Assembly: GCA_020831765.1 (NCBI GenBank)
Contig: JAFIFY010000100.1
Span: 1 to 34,997, forward strand
Source: Phycisphaeraceae bacterium
GTDB taxonomy: Bacteria; Planctomycetota; Phycisphaerae; Phycisphaerales; Phycisphaeraceae
Length of the DNA stretch: 34,997 nucleotides
Direction of reading: 5' to 3'
Shown: positions 18,432 to 27,560 of the stretch, in pieces
How the letters are laid out: every line of letters starts with the position of its first letter
Position numbering within the stretch: position 1 is the stretch's first letter
Translations under genes and position numbers: made by a program
The notes under the pieces: model-generated
Databases searched by the model: none
What the model was told of the DNA's origin: nothing
What the model saw: the letters and a program-made list of their open reading frames with translations, nothing else

Positions 18432-19001
18432 TCAACGTGAGGCGCTGGGCTGCCCGCGCCGCTCAGCCCCGGCCTCCGCATCCCCGGCCACCGCGTTCGG
18501 CTCCCCGGAGGAGGCTGGAAGGTCCATGGTCAGTGGTTTGCCCTCGGCCATCGCGACGCTGCAAGCCGCCTCGAACTGCTGGATTTTTGCCACACGCCGG
18601 GCATGACGGCCACCTTCGAACTCGGCCTGGAGCCAACTTTGGATCAATCGGTCGATATTCTGTCGCCCCAGGGTGTGCGCGGAGAGGCAGATCACGTTGG
18701 CATCGTTATGCCGCCGGCTCATCTGGGCTTCAAACTCATCATGGACCAGCGCGGCCCGGACGCCCGGCACCTTGTTGGCCGCGATGCACATCCCGATTCC
18801 CGAGCCGCAGATCAGGACGCCACGCTCGGCCCGACCGTGATGGATCGCCAGGGCCACCTCGAACGCCGCGACCGGATAGTCCGCGGTCTGTCCGTCCACC
18901 GAGCCGTGCAGGGTGATCTCGTGACCCTCGTTTTCAAGATTGTCACGGAGCCGTCGGAGAAATTCGCTGCCGCGGTGATCAGCGCCCAGGGCGATCTTCA
19001 T
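18432..19001 (-). CDS. rpiB: Ribose-5-phosphate isomerase B
   Basis: A 189-residue RpiB/LacAB-family sugar-phosphate isomerase that interconverts ribose 5-phosphate and ribulose 5-phosphate in the pentose-phosphate pathway. Visible motifs: GADHRG (6-11, phosphate/sugar binding), DYP (41-43), CGSGIGMCIAANK (65-77, with Cys65 the proton-transfer base of the family), and RRHNDANV (96-103, His98 the ring-opening residue). The core ends near residue 150; the usual length is ~145-150, and the extra ~40 residues here (Ala/Gly/Glu-rich) are a likely disordered tail. Its ATG overlaps the stop of the upstream fusion gene by ATGA (18998-19001), so translation is coupled. The order Sua5-like, YwlE-like, RpiB is that of the Bacillus ywlC-ywlE-ywlF region. 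Confidence 0.95.
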   Translation of the reverse strand: MKIALGADHRGSEFLRRLRDNLENEGHEITLHGSVDGQTADYPVAAFEVALAIHHGRAERGVLICGSGIGMCIAANKVPGVRAALVHDEFEAQMSRRHNDANVICLSAHTLGRQNIDRLIQSWLQAEFEGGRHARRVAKIQQFEAACSVAMAEGKPLTMDLPASSGEPNAVAGDAEAGAERRGQPSASR

Positions 19002-20131
19002 AATGAGAACTCCTCGATCCGCCGCTCGAGGGCGGTCTTGATCTGGTTAAGGCAGGTGGCGTAGGACTCGACATCGCTTCCGTACGGGTCAGCGATCTCG
19101 GCTTCGCTCGACAACAGGTGAACTTTATCCGAAGCCTCGGGAATCTGTCGCAAGATCGCATCCTGATGGCTCCGGGTCATGCAGAACACCAAGTCGGCCT
19201 GGTGAATCATCTCGGTGGTCAAGCCGCGCGAGCGATGTTCGGACAGATCCAGTCCCAGACGCTTGACCGCTTCCTGGGCGGGCAAGCTGGCCGGCACACA
19301 GCCCTGGCCGTAAACGCCGGCCGAACCAATTTCGATGCCCAGCTCCGGAAGCTGTTGCACGCGAACCTGATGCCTTTGGGAAAGCAGCGTCCGGGCCATG
19401 ATCTCGCTCATGGGCGAACGGCAGGTATTGCCGGTGCAGACAAAAAGGATATTGATTTTTAGCATCTTGCGGATGAAGCGTTCGCTGTACACGCCCTCCC
19501 GGACCACAAAGACATCATCCGGCCGGCCAGCGGCCCCGACGCGGATGACCGTGGATGGACGGGCGTACCGTGTCTGTCCATCCTCGAGCAGCAGATCGAG
19601 CGAATCGCCCACCTGAGAGAGGGCATCCTCGGGGGTGACCGGGAGGCTGCCGTTTTTCGATGCGCCGGCCGCGATCACCACATGGGGCACCGCATCGAGC
19701 ATGGCTCGGGCGACGGGATGGTCGGGGCATCGGAGGCTGATTACGCCGCCCCGCACAATCCTGTCCCGCATCGTGTCCGGGCCCGCCGGCCAGTCCGGGT
19801 CGGCGGCAAGCTGGTCGCTCAATTCCAACATGATGGTGACCGGTCCCGGCCACATGCGGCTGAACCAGTAGCGCACCAGCCCCGGCAACCTGCCGAGCAG
19901 TTGCTCGGCGGCACGTGCGTTGGCCAGATGAAGGGTCCAGGGTTGTTCAAGACCGGGCTCGCCGAGCAGGCCGGAGAGCTTTTCCATCGCCTGATCGTGG
20001 TCCGCGCGGGCGGCGATGCCATAGACGGTCTCGGTGGGGAACCCCACGAGCCCTCCTTCACAGAGGGTCTTGGCCGCGACCTCGACGGCTTCCGCCGCCG
20101 ATTCGGGTTGGCTGATCTGAATTCGCTCCAT
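18998..20131 (-). CDS. Fusion of Sua5/YrdC-like domain and YwlE-like protein (arginine) phosphatase
   Basis: A 377-residue two-domain protein. Residues 1-~220 are Sua5/YrdC-like: EGGLVGFPTETVYGIA (25-40), MWPGPVTIML (93-102) and RPSTVIRV (191-198). Active Sua5 makes threonylcarbamoyl-AMP for tRNA t6A. Here the usual KxR motif reads KLS (~51-53) and the usual SAN.SG reads GASKNGS (~156-162), so activity is doubtful. Residues ~224-377 are a low-molecular-weight phosphatase: P-loop CTGNTCRS (Cys232, Arg238) and general-acid Asp in ADPYGSD (~347-353). Thr236 occupies the place that is Thr in the arginine phosphatase YwlE and Ile/Leu in tyrosine phosphatases, pointing to phosphoarginine. The start is ATG 20131 because family similarity begins there; ATG 20179 is an alternative. 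The stop overlaps rpiB. Confidence 0.88.
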   Translation of the reverse strand: MERIQISQPESAAEAVEVAAKTLCEGGLVGFPTETVYGIAARADHDQAMEKLSGLLGEPGLEQPWTLHLANARAAEQLLGRLPGLVRYWFSRMWPGPVTIMLELSDQLAADPDWPAGPDTMRDRIVRGGVISLRCPDHPVARAMLDAVPHVVIAAGASKNGSLPVTPEDALSQVGDSLDLLLEDGQTRYARPSTVIRVGAAGRPDDVFVVREGVYSERFIRKMLKINILFVCTGNTCRSPMSEIMARTLLSQRHQVRVQQLPELGIEIGSAGVYGQGCVPASLPAQEAVKRLGLDLSEHRSRGLTTEMIHQADLVFCMTRSHQDAILRQIPEASDKVHLLSSEAEIADPYGSDVESYATCLNQIKTALERRIEEFSL

Positions 20132-20336
20132 CGTTGAACCACGGTACCAGAAGGGTGCGGCGCTCCTGCCGGTAATCATAGCACTCCAAAGTCGGCGATC
20201 GGGCGTCGGTGGCGATGACCTGACGGTACGTGCCGCCACGGGGCGGGGGTTCGAGGTTCGTGCGGCGAACGGGCAATGGAGATTGGCCGATCCGCTGATG
20301 AGCGGGGAGATTGCGCGGTGGTGACTCCTGTGATGG

Positions 20337-22154
20337 TTATCGGCCCGAGAGCAGCCAGGTGAGTTCCGGCCGTCGTGTCAGATGGGCCGCCAGAAGATAG
20401 ACCCCGGCCCCGGCCAGAACCAACCCGGCCAGAAGCAGGCTGGACTCGGTCCAACTGATCATCGCCGGGTTGAAAACAACCAGCCACGGGGCGAGCAGGA
20501 ACGCCATCAGCAGCGAAAGCGCCATCGTCCACCCCCAGCTTTGCACAACCTGGATATCTCCGGTCCGGTCGATTCTTCGGCGGATCGACCTCATCAGCAG
20601 CACGACCTGAAGCACCGCCGAGAGGGCGGTGGACCAGGCCAGTCCGGCAGCGCCCAGTGGCCAGATCAGGATCATGTTGCACACGAGATTGAAGCCGACG
20701 CAGATCAGACTGATGCGCAGTGGCGTGCGCGAATCATGCAGCGCGTAGAGGCCGCGTGTGAGCACGTGCATCATCGAGTAGGCCCAGATCGCCGACGCAT
20801 AGGCAAAGAGGATGGCCGAGACATGGATGGCATCGTCGAGCTCGAAACGGCCGCGCTCATAGACCGCGCGGCAAAGGGGGGTGGCGACGATCATCATGCC
20901 GACACTGGCGGGCAGGCCGATGAAGACGGTCAGGCGGAGGCCCTGCCGCAGTATCTGGCCGAACTCAGCCGGTGCCGTGGCCCGGGCTTCCACGGCAGCG
21001 CCCGCCGCCGCTCCCATCGGATCATCCCGCCTCGCCGCCGCCCTGGCCAACGCCGGGAAAACCGCCGTCGCCACCGCGATGCCGAATACGCCCAGGGGAA
21101 ACTGATATAGCCGCTGTGCCCATTGCAGCGCCGCGACCGAACCTTCACGCATCGGGCAAGCGATCACGTATCCGAAAAGGTTGATGGTATCCCGGTCGCC
21201 CTTGGGCGAAAGAAAGAACGCCAGCAGTCCATCGAAGAACGCGTTGACCTGAAACACCGCCAGCCCGAGCAGCATTGGCAGCATCATGATCAGCATGGAT
21301 TTGAACGGGCCGGTTACGCCCTGGACGTTGAATCTCAATCGCTCAAAACGCAAGACCGCCGCGATCTGCCAGCCGACCTGCAAGACGCCGGCGACCAGCA
21401 CCGACAGGGCGATGGGGATGACCGTCGCGGCGTCCGGTTCGTCGGCGGCCCGGCTGGATCCCCATGCCGCGCCGGCGATCATCAGCAGGTTCAGAACCAC
21501 CGGCGCGGCACTGGTCGAGCCGAAACGGCCGCGCACCTGCAGGATGCCGCCGATCAGCGCCACCATGCAGACCAGGGGCATGTAGGGCAGCATGAGCATG
21601 GCCAGCCGGATGGCCAGAGCCGTTTCCTCCGGCCAGCGCGCTGCGCTTAGACCCAGCAGCAGCACCTCGCCCACGATCACCAGGCCCAGTAGCGCCGCGG
21701 CCAGCACCCAGAAGCAGAGCCCGGCGAAACGCGCGGCCAACTCGCGGTCACTTTCCAGCAGTTGGGCATACTTGGGAATGAACGCCGCCGAGAGCGCTCC
21801 TTCGCCAAAGAGCCGCCGGAAAAGGTTGGGCACGAGAAAGGCCAGAAAGAACGCGTCCGCCACCGCGGCCATGCCCAGGACCGCCGCAAGTACCGCATCG
21901 CGGACCAGCCCGCTGATCCGCGAGGCCAGCGTCAGCAGACTGACCAGACGTGCTGAACCAATGAAGCCGCCGCCCGGTTCCGATGGCGATCCCTCGCCTT
22001 GGTGGACCTCCCAACGCCCCATGCTTTCGGCCTCGCGGCCGGCATGCTCCCGACCCCCCGCCGCTTCATCCGGGGTCGGGCCCGCCGTGGCGCATTCGGG
22101 GTCGGCTGGCCGGTTCGAAGAAGAGTCGGACGGTTCATTCATGCCCGGCGTCAC
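20337..22154 (-). CDS. murJ: Lipid II flippase MurJ (MviN family)
   Basis: A 605-residue polytopic protein of the MOP superfamily that flips lipid II across the inner membrane for peptidoglycan synthesis. After a disordered N-terminal ~65 residues (Glu/Pro/Gly-rich, longer than in the usual ~510-residue proteins), the family start is clear: LVSLLTLASRISGLVRDAVLAA (~70-91), then AFFLAFLVPNLFRRLFGEGALSAAFIPKY (~101-129), with the conserved RR..GEGA..AF.P segment. About 14 hydrophobic helices follow. GTG 22154 overlaps the upstream stop by GTGA (22151-22154), implying coupling to the VanZ-family gene; ATG 22142 is an alternative start. MurJ presence indicates that this organism is able to build a murein-type wall, relevant to the question of planctomycete cell walls. 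Confidence 0.95.
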   Translation of the reverse strand: MTPGMNEPSDSSSNRPADPECATAGPTPDEAAGGREHAGREAESMGRWEVHQGEGSPSEPGGGFIGSARLVSLLTLASRISGLVRDAVLAAVLGMAAVADAFFLAFLVPNLFRRLFGEGALSAAFIPKYAQLLESDRELAARFAGLCFWVLAAALLGLVIVGEVLLLGLSAARWPEETALAIRLAMLMLPYMPLVCMVALIGGILQVRGRFGSTSAAPVVLNLLMIAGAAWGSSRAADEPDAATVIPIALSVLVAGVLQVGWQIAAVLRFERLRFNVQGVTGPFKSMLIMMLPMLLGLAVFQVNAFFDGLLAFFLSPKGDRDTINLFGYVIACPMREGSVAALQWAQRLYQFPLGVFGIAVATAVFPALARAAARRDDPMGAAAGAAVEARATAPAEFGQILRQGLRLTVFIGLPASVGMMIVATPLCRAVYERGRFELDDAIHVSAILFAYASAIWAYSMMHVLTRGLYALHDSRTPLRISLICVGFNLVCNMILIWPLGAAGLAWSTALSAVLQVVLLMRSIRRRIDRTGDIQVVQSWGWTMALSLLMAFLLAPWLVVFNPAMISWTESSLLLAGLVLAGAGVYLLAAHLTRRPELTWLLSGR

Positions 22155-22981
22155 TCCGCCTCAGGGGGTACATCCTTCGGCACGCGCCAGAGCATACCCA
22201 GCCTGAGCCATGCGCCAAGAATCATCGCGCCCCAGACCAGGCTGATCTGGCTCTTGCTCAGAAGCTCGGGTGTTGAAGCGCCTTCCTCACCGTGCCGGAC
22301 CGATGAACGCTCCAGAATCCAGACCATCAGCAGGCTCAGCACAACCGGCGGCAATCTGAGCCAGGCACCGGGCCGGGCGAGCCCCGGTCGAATTTCCGCA
22401 TCGTGCGAGGGCAGCAACGGCGGTGGAACGGCCGCGATCCGCATCAGCCCGGCACCCAACAGGCACCCAAGCGCCGGCAACAGGAGCCAGGCGATCAGAT
22501 CGGATGATGCCGCACCAATGGCAAGAAGCACGGCCACCGCCGGTAGCGGCGCCAGGAGAACCGCGATCAGGAGCGGCGCGCGCCGGCCCGATACGCTTCG
22601 CGGGGTCAGCAGCAGCGTGATGGCCGCCACACCGTGAGCGTTGGCCAGCACATCAAAAATGTCGTAGGTCCGTCCGGTCCATGGCTGGGTCCGTTCATCG
22701 ACATAGCCGGCCAGGAACAGGATGCCTGAGAGAACCCATAAGCGTGCGGTTGGGTTCGGCCGGCCATGCACGAACGCGGCAAAGCCCAGCAGCATTAGAA
22801 GGGCATAGCCGAAGAAGTGCGCCAGCTTGTCGCTGGGCACGATTTGGGGCGCAAGTGGTGGCGGTGCCAGGCCGGGCATGTGCGTGGCGGTCCAGAGCGC
22901 CGCCAGGTAGATGAAGAACGCGGCGATCCAGTGGCGATGAGCAATGGTCGCCAGACCGGGCTTGTCTTGAGTCACGGGCAT
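22151..22981 (-). CDS. VanZ-family membrane protein
   Basis: A 276-residue protein with about seven hydrophobic segments. Residues ~15-130 fit VanZ: SDKLAHFFGYALLMLLGFAAF (~50-70) with the conserved DK..H...Y, VDERTQ (~94-99), and GRTYDIFDVLANAHGV (~103-118) with the D..D...N..G pattern. VanZ-like proteins are small membrane proteins, first noted with teicoplanin resistance, whose biochemical role is unsettled. The C-terminal half (~130-276) adds further helices and a variable loop (AVPPPLLPSHDAEIRPG). ATG 22981 has AGGA about seven bases upstream. Its stop overlaps the murJ GTG, so the two are translationally coupled, and a cell-envelope role is a reasonable inference. Confidence 0.88.
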   Translation of the reverse strand: MPVTQDKPGLATIAHRHWIAAFFIYLAALWTATHMPGLAPPPLAPQIVPSDKLAHFFGYALLMLLGFAAFVHGRPNPTARLWVLSGILFLAGYVDERTQPWTGRTYDIFDVLANAHGVAAITLLLTPRSVSGRRAPLLIAVLLAPLPAVAVLLAIGAASSDLIAWLLLPALGCLLGAGLMRIAAVPPPLLPSHDAEIRPGLARPGAWLRLPPVVLSLLMVWILERSSVRHGEEGASTPELLSKSQISLVWGAMILGAWLRLGMLWRVPKDVPPEAE

Positions 22982-23036
22982 TCAAAATCCTGACGGGGGG
23001 TTCTGGTTACGGGCGTTGAGGGCAACGCGCCGTCCT

Positions 23037-25211
23037 TCAGCCAATATCGATCAACGATAACGTCTGACCGTAGACCTCGATGAGAAGTTCGCGCAGATGG
23101 CGATGTTCGATGTGGCGAAGTTTCGGGTCGCGATTGACAATCGCCCGCGCCTCGCGCCCGGCCATCTGAAGCAGATCGAGCTGGCGGGGAAGCTGGGCGA
23201 CTTTCAGCGGCGGCATGCCGCTCTGTCGCGTGCCGAAAAAATCGCCCATGCCGCGAATCTCAAGGTCCTTCTCCGCCAGGCGGAAGCCGTCATGGTGCCT
23301 GCCGATCGCCTCCATCCGCTGTTCGGCCTGGGGATTGTTCGGTTCGGCCAGAAAGACACAGACATTCCTGCGCGGCGAGGGTCCGCGACCGATCCGGCCG
23401 CGAAGCTGGTGTAGCTGCGACAGCCCGAACCGTTCGGCATGCTCAACGACCATCATCGTCGCCTCGGGAACATCCACACCCACCTCGATGATCGTCGTGG
23501 CCACCAGCAGGCGCGTCCGTCCCTGGCGGAAACGTTCCATCACGGCCTTGCGCTCATCGGTCTTGATCCGACCGTGCAGAAGCTCGATATCCGGCCGATC
23601 GCCGTAACGCTCCTTGAGCCACGCGGCATGCGCTGAGACGGTTCGCAGGGGAGGTGCATCGACATCGTCCGAATCCTCGATCGTGGGCAGCACGACGTAA
23701 GCCCGGTCGCCCTGATCGAGGCGTTGAATCAGGTAGTCGTAGACTTCCTCGCGGCGATGAAGGGGAAGCACCCGCGTGGTGACCGGCGTTCGCCCGGGCG
23801 GCATGCCCTTGAGTGTCGAGAGATCAAGATCGCCAAAGAGCGTCAGGCTCAGCGAGCGGGGAATCGGTGTCGCGGTCATGACGAGATAATGCGGCGAGAA
23901 GGAAGTCCGCGATCGATCCTCATGATCGCGGCTTTCGCCCGAGCGGCGAAGTTTGCCGCGCTGCAATACACCGAAGCGATGCTGTTCATCGATGACCACC
24001 ACCGCGGGCGACTTGAACACAACGTTCTCCTGGGCCAGTGCCTGCGTGCCCACGACCATGTCCAGTTCACCATCGCGCAGTTGTTCGAGCATGGCGGCGC
24101 GGCGGCGCTTCTCGGCCACCGTGTTGCCGCCACTGATCAGCCCCAGCCGCACACGCGAGCCGTCGAGCATGGTGCTGATCGAAAGAAAATGCTGCTCGGC
24201 CAGAATCTGGGTCGGTGCCATCATCACCGCCTGATGATCCGATGCCACCGCCATCAGCATGGCGTAGAGCGCCACCACCGTCTTGCCCGAACCCACGTCC
24301 CCCTGGATCAGTCGGTTCATGGGTCGGGTTTGCTGAAGATCCTCGATCAAGGCCTGGATGACCTGGTTCTGACCGTCGGTGAGCGGGAAGGGGAAGCGTC
24401 CGCGGATGTGCCGGTCCAGCGCATCGCTCCATCGCAGTGCCGGGGCCCTTCGGCGCGTCCGCGAGTCATGTCGCTTCAGCGCGATGCCCAGTTGCATCAT
24501 CAGAAGTTCATCAAACGCCAGGCGACGGCGCGCTTCGGCGGCCTGTTCTTCACTCTCGGGCCGATGCAATCGCTCGACCGCCCAACGAAGCTCGGGCAAT
24601 GCGCACGCCCGGCGCACGGCCTCCGGCAGCGGATCATTGACCTGATCGATCAGCGAAGGCAGGGCTTCTGCGATGCGCAGCTCGATCACGCGGCTGGTCA
24701 GGGATTCGGTGGCCGGGTAGATCGGGTGGAGCCCTTCGGAAGTGGGCTGGGCCTGGGGCGCTTCGCTCAGGTCTTCCCATCGCGGGTTGACCATCTGAAA
24801 ATAATCCTGCCGACGGGTGGGCTTACCCTGCACACGGATGATCGATCCGGGGTGGATGCGATCGGCCAGGAAGCGCATGTTGAACCAGGTCAGCGAGAGC
24901 GTCCTGCCGGCATGATCCTCCAGGGTCGCTTCGAATCGCCCCTTTCCGCCTCGCCGCATGGCTGGTACCCAGCGGCACCACACCACGGTTCCGCGAACGG
25001 TGCCGGGCGTATCGGCCACGAGCGTATCGACCCCACCTTCGGCGGCTTCGCGTTCATAGCGCAGGGGGATGTGATGGAGCAGGTCGCCGGCACGCGTGAT
25101 GCCCAGTCGCGAGAACCTGCGCGCCACCGCGGGCCCGATGCCTGCCAGGGCGGTCAGGGGGCTCTGGAGCGTCAGCGGCGTGGGCGTGGTTTCCTGGGCG
25201 GGCTCGGACAT
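23037..25211 (-). CDS. recG: ATP-dependent DNA helicase RecG
   Basis: A 724-residue helicase that remodels stalled forks, Holliday junctions and R-loops. An N-terminal wedge/OB region (~20-160) contains the RecG-typical start LTALAGIGPAVARRFSRLGI. The helicase core has Walker A GDVGSGKT (~304-311), motif Ia APTQILAEQ, motif II DEQH (~408-411, RecG uses DEQH), motif III MTATPIPRSL (~452), motif IV-V (LLVATTIIEVGVDVPEA) and motif VI QLRGRIGRG (~614). The C-terminal TRG-type region GFRLAEKDLEIRGMGDFFGTRQSG is intact. The usual length is ~690, so this is full length. ATG 25211 starts 32 bases after the stop of the glycosidase-like gene, suggesting a shared transcript, and the VanZ gene follows 55 bases later on. 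Confidence 0.97.
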   Translation of the reverse strand: MSEPAQETTPTPLTLQSPLTALAGIGPAVARRFSRLGITRAGDLLHHIPLRYEREAAEGGVDTLVADTPGTVRGTVVWCRWVPAMRRGGKGRFEATLEDHAGRTLSLTWFNMRFLADRIHPGSIIRVQGKPTRRQDYFQMVNPRWEDLSEAPQAQPTSEGLHPIYPATESLTSRVIELRIAEALPSLIDQVNDPLPEAVRRACALPELRWAVERLHRPESEEQAAEARRRLAFDELLMMQLGIALKRHDSRTRRRAPALRWSDALDRHIRGRFPFPLTDGQNQVIQALIEDLQQTRPMNRLIQGDVGSGKTVVALYAMLMAVASDHQAVMMAPTQILAEQHFLSISTMLDGSRVRLGLISGGNTVAEKRRRAAMLEQLRDGELDMVVGTQALAQENVVFKSPAVVVIDEQHRFGVLQRGKLRRSGESRDHEDRSRTSFSPHYLVMTATPIPRSLSLTLFGDLDLSTLKGMPPGRTPVTTRVLPLHRREEVYDYLIQRLDQGDRAYVVLPTIEDSDDVDAPPLRTVSAHAAWLKERYGDRPDIELLHGRIKTDERKAVMERFRQGRTRLLVATTIIEVGVDVPEATMMVVEHAERFGLSQLHQLRGRIGRGPSPRRNVCVFLAEPNNPQAEQRMEAIGRHHDGFRLAEKDLEIRGMGDFFGTRQSGMPPLKVAQLPRQLDLLQMAGREARAIVNRDPKLRHIEHRHLRELLIEVYGQTLSLIDIG

Positions 25212-25243
25212 CGCTGCACGATCATAACCCCCCGCATCACGGA

Positions 25244-27361
25244 TCAGCGGTCTTCGAGCAGGTCGATGGCCACGACCTCGTGGTCGAGGATTGAATCCAG
25301 CGTCAGTTCGACGGTTGCCCCGGAAACGTTCGCCTCGGCTCGCTTGCCGGATACCAGCAGCTTGATCTCCCCGGGCCGGGCACCGGTCGGCAGGGTCAGG
25401 CGCACCTTCTGCGGCGGACTGGGGATCAACTCGCGCAATGGGGCCTTGAACAGCATCGGGTTGGTCAGGTTCACCAGGTGAACAGTCATGGACTGTGCCT
25501 GCCGCCAGAGGATTACCTCGATGAGCCCGGCGCCGCGCACCTCGACCGGCGGGCTCTCATTCAAGGCCCAGCGGATGGTGTTGATCAGCAGCTTCAGGTG
25601 ATCGACGGCCATGAATCGCCAGAACGCCCGGTCGATGTCCCAATTGAAATAGGCCACGCGGCCTGCGCCGTGGGTCTGGAGGAAAAGCTCGGGCTGATCG
25701 GGCCGCTCGCCGCGCGGATAAACCTCTTCCATGGGAAGATCGGGATAGGAAGGAATCAGGGTGACCGGCGCGGCATCGATCCGCCCGCGAGCCCGACATT
25801 CCAGCCGCTGGGTGCCGTGAATGATGCGGGGAGCATCACCCAGGCCGGCCAGCACGGGATGCCCGGCTTCATGATTCAGCCGGAGGTAGGTGTTCTGGAG
25901 CGGAAACCGGACCGGACCGATGCAATCAGCCCCCAGCACGTCGGCCAGGCCGAAGTTGCCCCGACGTTTGCCCTGCTCATCGTAAAGTGAGGTTTCCAGA
26001 GTGGCAATGATTGATCCGCCGCGATCGACAAAGCTTCGTAGCCGGCCGCATTGCTCATCACTCATGAAAGAGACGTTGGGCAGCACCAGGAGCTTGAAAC
26101 GATCGATGTCGGCCTCGGCCAGTCGCTGATCGTGAACCATCTCGAACGGCATCCGCGATTCGATCAGCGCATGGTAGAAGCCCTTGCCGTGTTCGCCGTA
26201 ATCCGATCCCGGCTGGGCGGGGATATGGTTCCGTCCGGACTGCTGTGAATAGACCATTCCGATGCGGGCGAGGTTGGCGGTATGTCGCAGATATCGCTGA
26301 TTGGCCGCATGCCACTGGTAGATCGAAGCGACCGGCTCGAACCAGCGATGATCGTGCGGATAGCCGGCGAATTTGCAGTACCACGGGCGGAATCCGTTGG
26401 CGATGCCCTCGATCACCCACATGCGAAGCTCGGTCTCGTGCTGAACCGAATCCTTCCACCGGTTTGCTTCTTCAAGACCGACGCTGAACAGTCCGGCGAT
26501 CCCCTTATCGCCGAACACCGCGCGATACTCCCGGGCGTTCTTGCCCGCCGCCCACATGGGCATCCAGCCCGATCGAGCCTGGCGGTCGGCCACACCCATG
26601 GCCGAAAGCTCGCCGATCCGCACCATGTCCAGGGCCGATTCCGTACCGCCGCCGACATTGGGCACGATAGAGACGCCCTGCCGGATCGCCTCCGCTCGAT
26701 CCTGCCACAGTCGCCAAAGGTCGAACATCCGCTGATTCCACCACTCCAGGTAGATTCGCTTAAGCTCACCCGACTGGTTGAGCGAGCCGGGAAGCTCCTT
26801 GCCGGTGGCCTCGGTGAACGATTGGCGGCAGTGCCGGCAATGGCACAATTTCGTGTCCGCCCAGCGATTGCAGAAGATGCCGTCGATCGGGTACCGCCGG
26901 ATGATCTCGCTGGTCACCTCGGTCATGAACTGGAAATTGAACGGCCCAAGGGTGCAGGTGGCCCAGTATTTTTCAGGATAGGCCCAGTGTCGGACCGGCC
27001 GGCCTTCGGCATCGACACGGACCCAGTCCGGATGGGCTTGCGCGGCGGCGAGCGTGCAGGCATGCGGATCGGTCCGAGCCAGAACCACCAGGCCCATCTC
27101 CTTGCAGCCCTCGACCAACTCCCCGAACGGATCGCCATCGCCCAGGAACTCGCTTCGCGGATGCAGCGGAACCTCGGTGGGATAGAACGCCATGCAGCCG
27201 CCGGCGTTCAAGCAGACCCCCTCGACTCTGGTGCGCTTGAAATAGTCCAGCCAGAACCCGGGATCAAACCGCCCCGGATCATCGGCCACCATCGTCAACT
27301 GGCCCCAGCGCATCACCTGTGATAGCCGTTGAGCGGTGGTCTGGTTTGCTTGACTTGGCAT
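25244..27361 (-). CDS. GHL6-type glycoside hydrolase with beta-galactosidase trimerisation-like domain
   Basis: A 705-residue protein without signal peptide, so probably cytosolic. Residues ~15-330 look like a (beta/alpha)8 barrel of the hypothetical-glycosyl-hydrolase-6 type (LNAGGCMAFYPTEVPLH, LVVLARTDPH, WATCTLGPFN, YPIDGIFCNRW, WVIEGIANGFRPWY). Residues ~365-590 resemble the beta-galactosidase trimerisation/GATase-like domain (LARIGMVYSQQSGRN, FKLLVLPNVSFMSDEQ, VDRGGSIIATLETSLYDEQG). A C-terminal beta domain follows. Cys173, Cys175 and Cys178 (CHCRHC) form a possible metal or redox cluster, and the residue that is often Asp after DGIF is Cys-Asn here (FCNRW), so the catalytic acids are not certain. 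Similar proteins are abundant in planctomycetes and act on poly- or glycosides of unknown type. ATG 27361 has AGGGA upstream. Confidence 0.8.
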   Translation of the reverse strand: MPSQANQTTAQRLSQVMRWGQLTMVADDPGRFDPGFWLDYFKRTRVEGVCLNAGGCMAFYPTEVPLHPRSEFLGDGDPFGELVEGCKEMGLVVLARTDPHACTLAAAQAHPDWVRVDAEGRPVRHWAYPEKYWATCTLGPFNFQFMTEVTSEIIRRYPIDGIFCNRWADTKLCHCRHCRQSFTEATGKELPGSLNQSGELKRIYLEWWNQRMFDLWRLWQDRAEAIRQGVSIVPNVGGGTESALDMVRIGELSAMGVADRQARSGWMPMWAAGKNAREYRAVFGDKGIAGLFSVGLEEANRWKDSVQHETELRMWVIEGIANGFRPWYCKFAGYPHDHRWFEPVASIYQWHAANQRYLRHTANLARIGMVYSQQSGRNHIPAQPGSDYGEHGKGFYHALIESRMPFEMVHDQRLAEADIDRFKLLVLPNVSFMSDEQCGRLRSFVDRGGSIIATLETSLYDEQGKRRGNFGLADVLGADCIGPVRFPLQNTYLRLNHEAGHPVLAGLGDAPRIIHGTQRLECRARGRIDAAPVTLIPSYPDLPMEEVYPRGERPDQPELFLQTHGAGRVAYFNWDIDRAFWRFMAVDHLKLLINTIRWALNESPPVEVRGAGLIEVILWRQAQSMTVHLVNLTNPMLFKAPLRELIPSPPQKVRLTLPTGARPGEIKLLVSGKRAEANVSGATVELTLDSILDHEVVAIDLLEDR

Positions 27362-27560
27362 AGGCGGTCCCTGTCATGGTCCTGCCCGGTCGCCCCGCAG
27401 TGGTTCGGTGGGTCGAATGCGGTTCCGGTCGCGTTGATGTCAAGCATAACGCGTTGGTCAGCGGTCGATGTCGCGTACTCTGGTTTTGCGATGTCTGGAA
27501 GTGAAGAGGGTTGTGGAGCAATGGGAGGCCGGATTGCGGGGTTGCGAGGTTTTTGAATTT

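Noticed and set aside
20290-20304. CCGCT-GATG-AGCGG stem after murJ
   Set aside because: Only five to six base pairs and no T-run; too weak for a terminator call.
23724-25481. 585-codon open frame opposite recG
   Set aside because: Composition is His/Arg/Gln-rich antisense of a gene with complete RecG motifs.
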